A stretch of 6,564 nt of DNA from an uncultured Arenimonas sp. (lineage in GTDB: Bacteria > Pseudomonadota > Gammaproteobacteria > Xanthomonadales > Xanthomonadaceae). The DNA lies in contig CAMPHE010000103.1 of NCBI GenBank assembly GCA_946885815.1, positions 1 through 6,564 on the forward strand, read 5' to 3'. Below, in pieces: positions 6,057 to 6,564 of this stretch; the first letter of the stretch is position 1, and every line of letters begins with the position of its first letter. The translations under genes and the position numbers were made by a program. The notes under the pieces were generated by a model that was given only the letters and a program-made list of their open reading frames with translations, had not been told where the DNA came from and did not search any database.

Positions 6057-6564
6057 ATGCGACGCGATGACCCGGCCGGCCTGATCCTGGTGGTGGAAGA
6101 CAACCGCAACCTCTCCGAGATGGTCGGGGAGTACCTCGAGTCGAAGGGCTTCGGGGTCGACTATGCCGGGGACGGCATGGACGGCTACCGGCTCGCGGCC
6201 GACAACAGCTACGACGTGATCGTGCTCGACCTGATGCTGCCGCGCCTCGACGGCCTCGAGGTCTGCCGCCGCCTGCGCAACGAGGCGAAGAAGTCGACGC
6301 CGGTGCTGATGCTCACCGCGCGCGACACGCTCAACGACAAGGTGGTCGGCCTCGAGGCCGGCGCCGACGACTATCTGGTGAAGCCCTTCGCCATCCAGGA
6401 GCTCGAGGCCCGCGTCCGCGCGCTGATCCGCCGCGATCGCCGCCAGGTCAGCGCCGAGGTGCTGAAGGTCGCCGACCTCGTGCTCGACACCGCGAGCCTG
6501 CGCGTCACGCGCGCCGGCCAGGAGATCGCGCTGTCGCCGATCGGCCTGCGCCTGCTCGGCATCC
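6057..6564 (+). CDS. OmpR/PhoB-type two-component response regulator, C-terminus outside window
   Basis: A transcription factor controlled by phosphorylation from a sensor kinase. The receiver domain spans about residues 8-125: acidic pair E14-D15 in LVVEDN, phospho-acceptor D58 in VLDLMLP (56-62), the switch threonine T87 in MLTAR, K109 in DYLVKPF (105-111), then EARVRALIRR at 117-126. The OmpR-type winged helix begins near residue 135 (VLKVADLVLDT), and LSPIGLRLLGI (159-169) is the start of its first helices. 169 complete codons are visible and the frame is open at the right edge, so about the last 60 residues with the recognition helix are missing. A partner kinase gene would be expected just downstream but cannot be seen. 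I cannot name the pathway. The upstream GTGAA/TTCAC repeats could be autoregulatory. Confidence 0.94.
   Translation, partial: MRRDDPAGLILVVEDNRNLSEMVGEYLESKGFGVDYAGDGMDGYRLAADNSYDVIVLDLMLPRLDGLEVCRRLRNEAKKSTPVLMLTARDTLNDKVVGLEAGADDYLVKPFAIQELEARVRALIRRDRRQVSAEVLKVADLVLDTASLRVTRAGQEIALSPIGLRLLGI

Overview
The window is a GC-rich, gene-dense stretch of a bacterial chromosome. Protein sequences and gene content point to a gammaproteobacterium, most probably of the Xanthomonadaceae (Lysobacter/Luteimonas/Xanthomonas type). The reasons are the strong G/C preference at third codon positions, the recalled style of the BioA N-terminus ([11 protein letters not shown]), the bioA / nudE-cysQ-mazG neighbourhood, and a two-component regulator of a type I associate with that family. 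The genus is inferred from memory of these families, not from a search.

Layout. (1) Positions 1-986, minus strand: most of bioA, a biotin-synthesis aminotransferase whose C-terminal end lies outside the window. (2) Positions 987-1163: a divergent intergenic region with a -10-like TAGAAT placed exactly where a leaderless nudE mRNA would need it. (3) Positions 1164-3332, plus strand: three genes joined by start/stop overlaps, nudE (Nudix hydrolase of ADP-linked compounds), cysQ (PAP phosphatase) and mazG (NTP pyrophosphohydrolase). All three remove unwanted or signalling nucleotides, so the operon reads as a nucleotide house-cleaning unit. (4) Positions 3333-3464: a striking AT-rich inverted repeat that would fold into a long hairpin immediately before the ribosome-binding site of the next gene. 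(5) Positions 3465-3770: a small membrane protein of the DUF962/Mpo1-like family. (6) Positions 3771-5500: an ArsR-type repressor gene behind a perfect 10-2-10 AT-rich palindrome, translationally overlapping a 451-residue protein that appears to join a cupin-like N-terminal half to a DUF2867 C-terminal half. (7) Positions 5497-5841, minus strand: a DUF486 membrane protein whose stop codon overlaps that of the preceding convergent gene. (8) Positions 5842-6056: an intergenic region with repeated GTGAA/TTCAC half-sites. (9) From 6057 to the right edge: an OmpR/PhoB-type response regulator, cut by the window end.

The most original parts are the ArsR / cupin-DUF2867 pair with its probable self-operator, and the 3347-3454 hairpin element, whose only two non-Watson-Crick positions are G-U pairs in the plus-strand transcript. 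The rest is ordinary core genome. No tRNA, rRNA, CRISPR array, transposase gene or phage gene is visible. No stretch longer than 300 bases lacks a gene.
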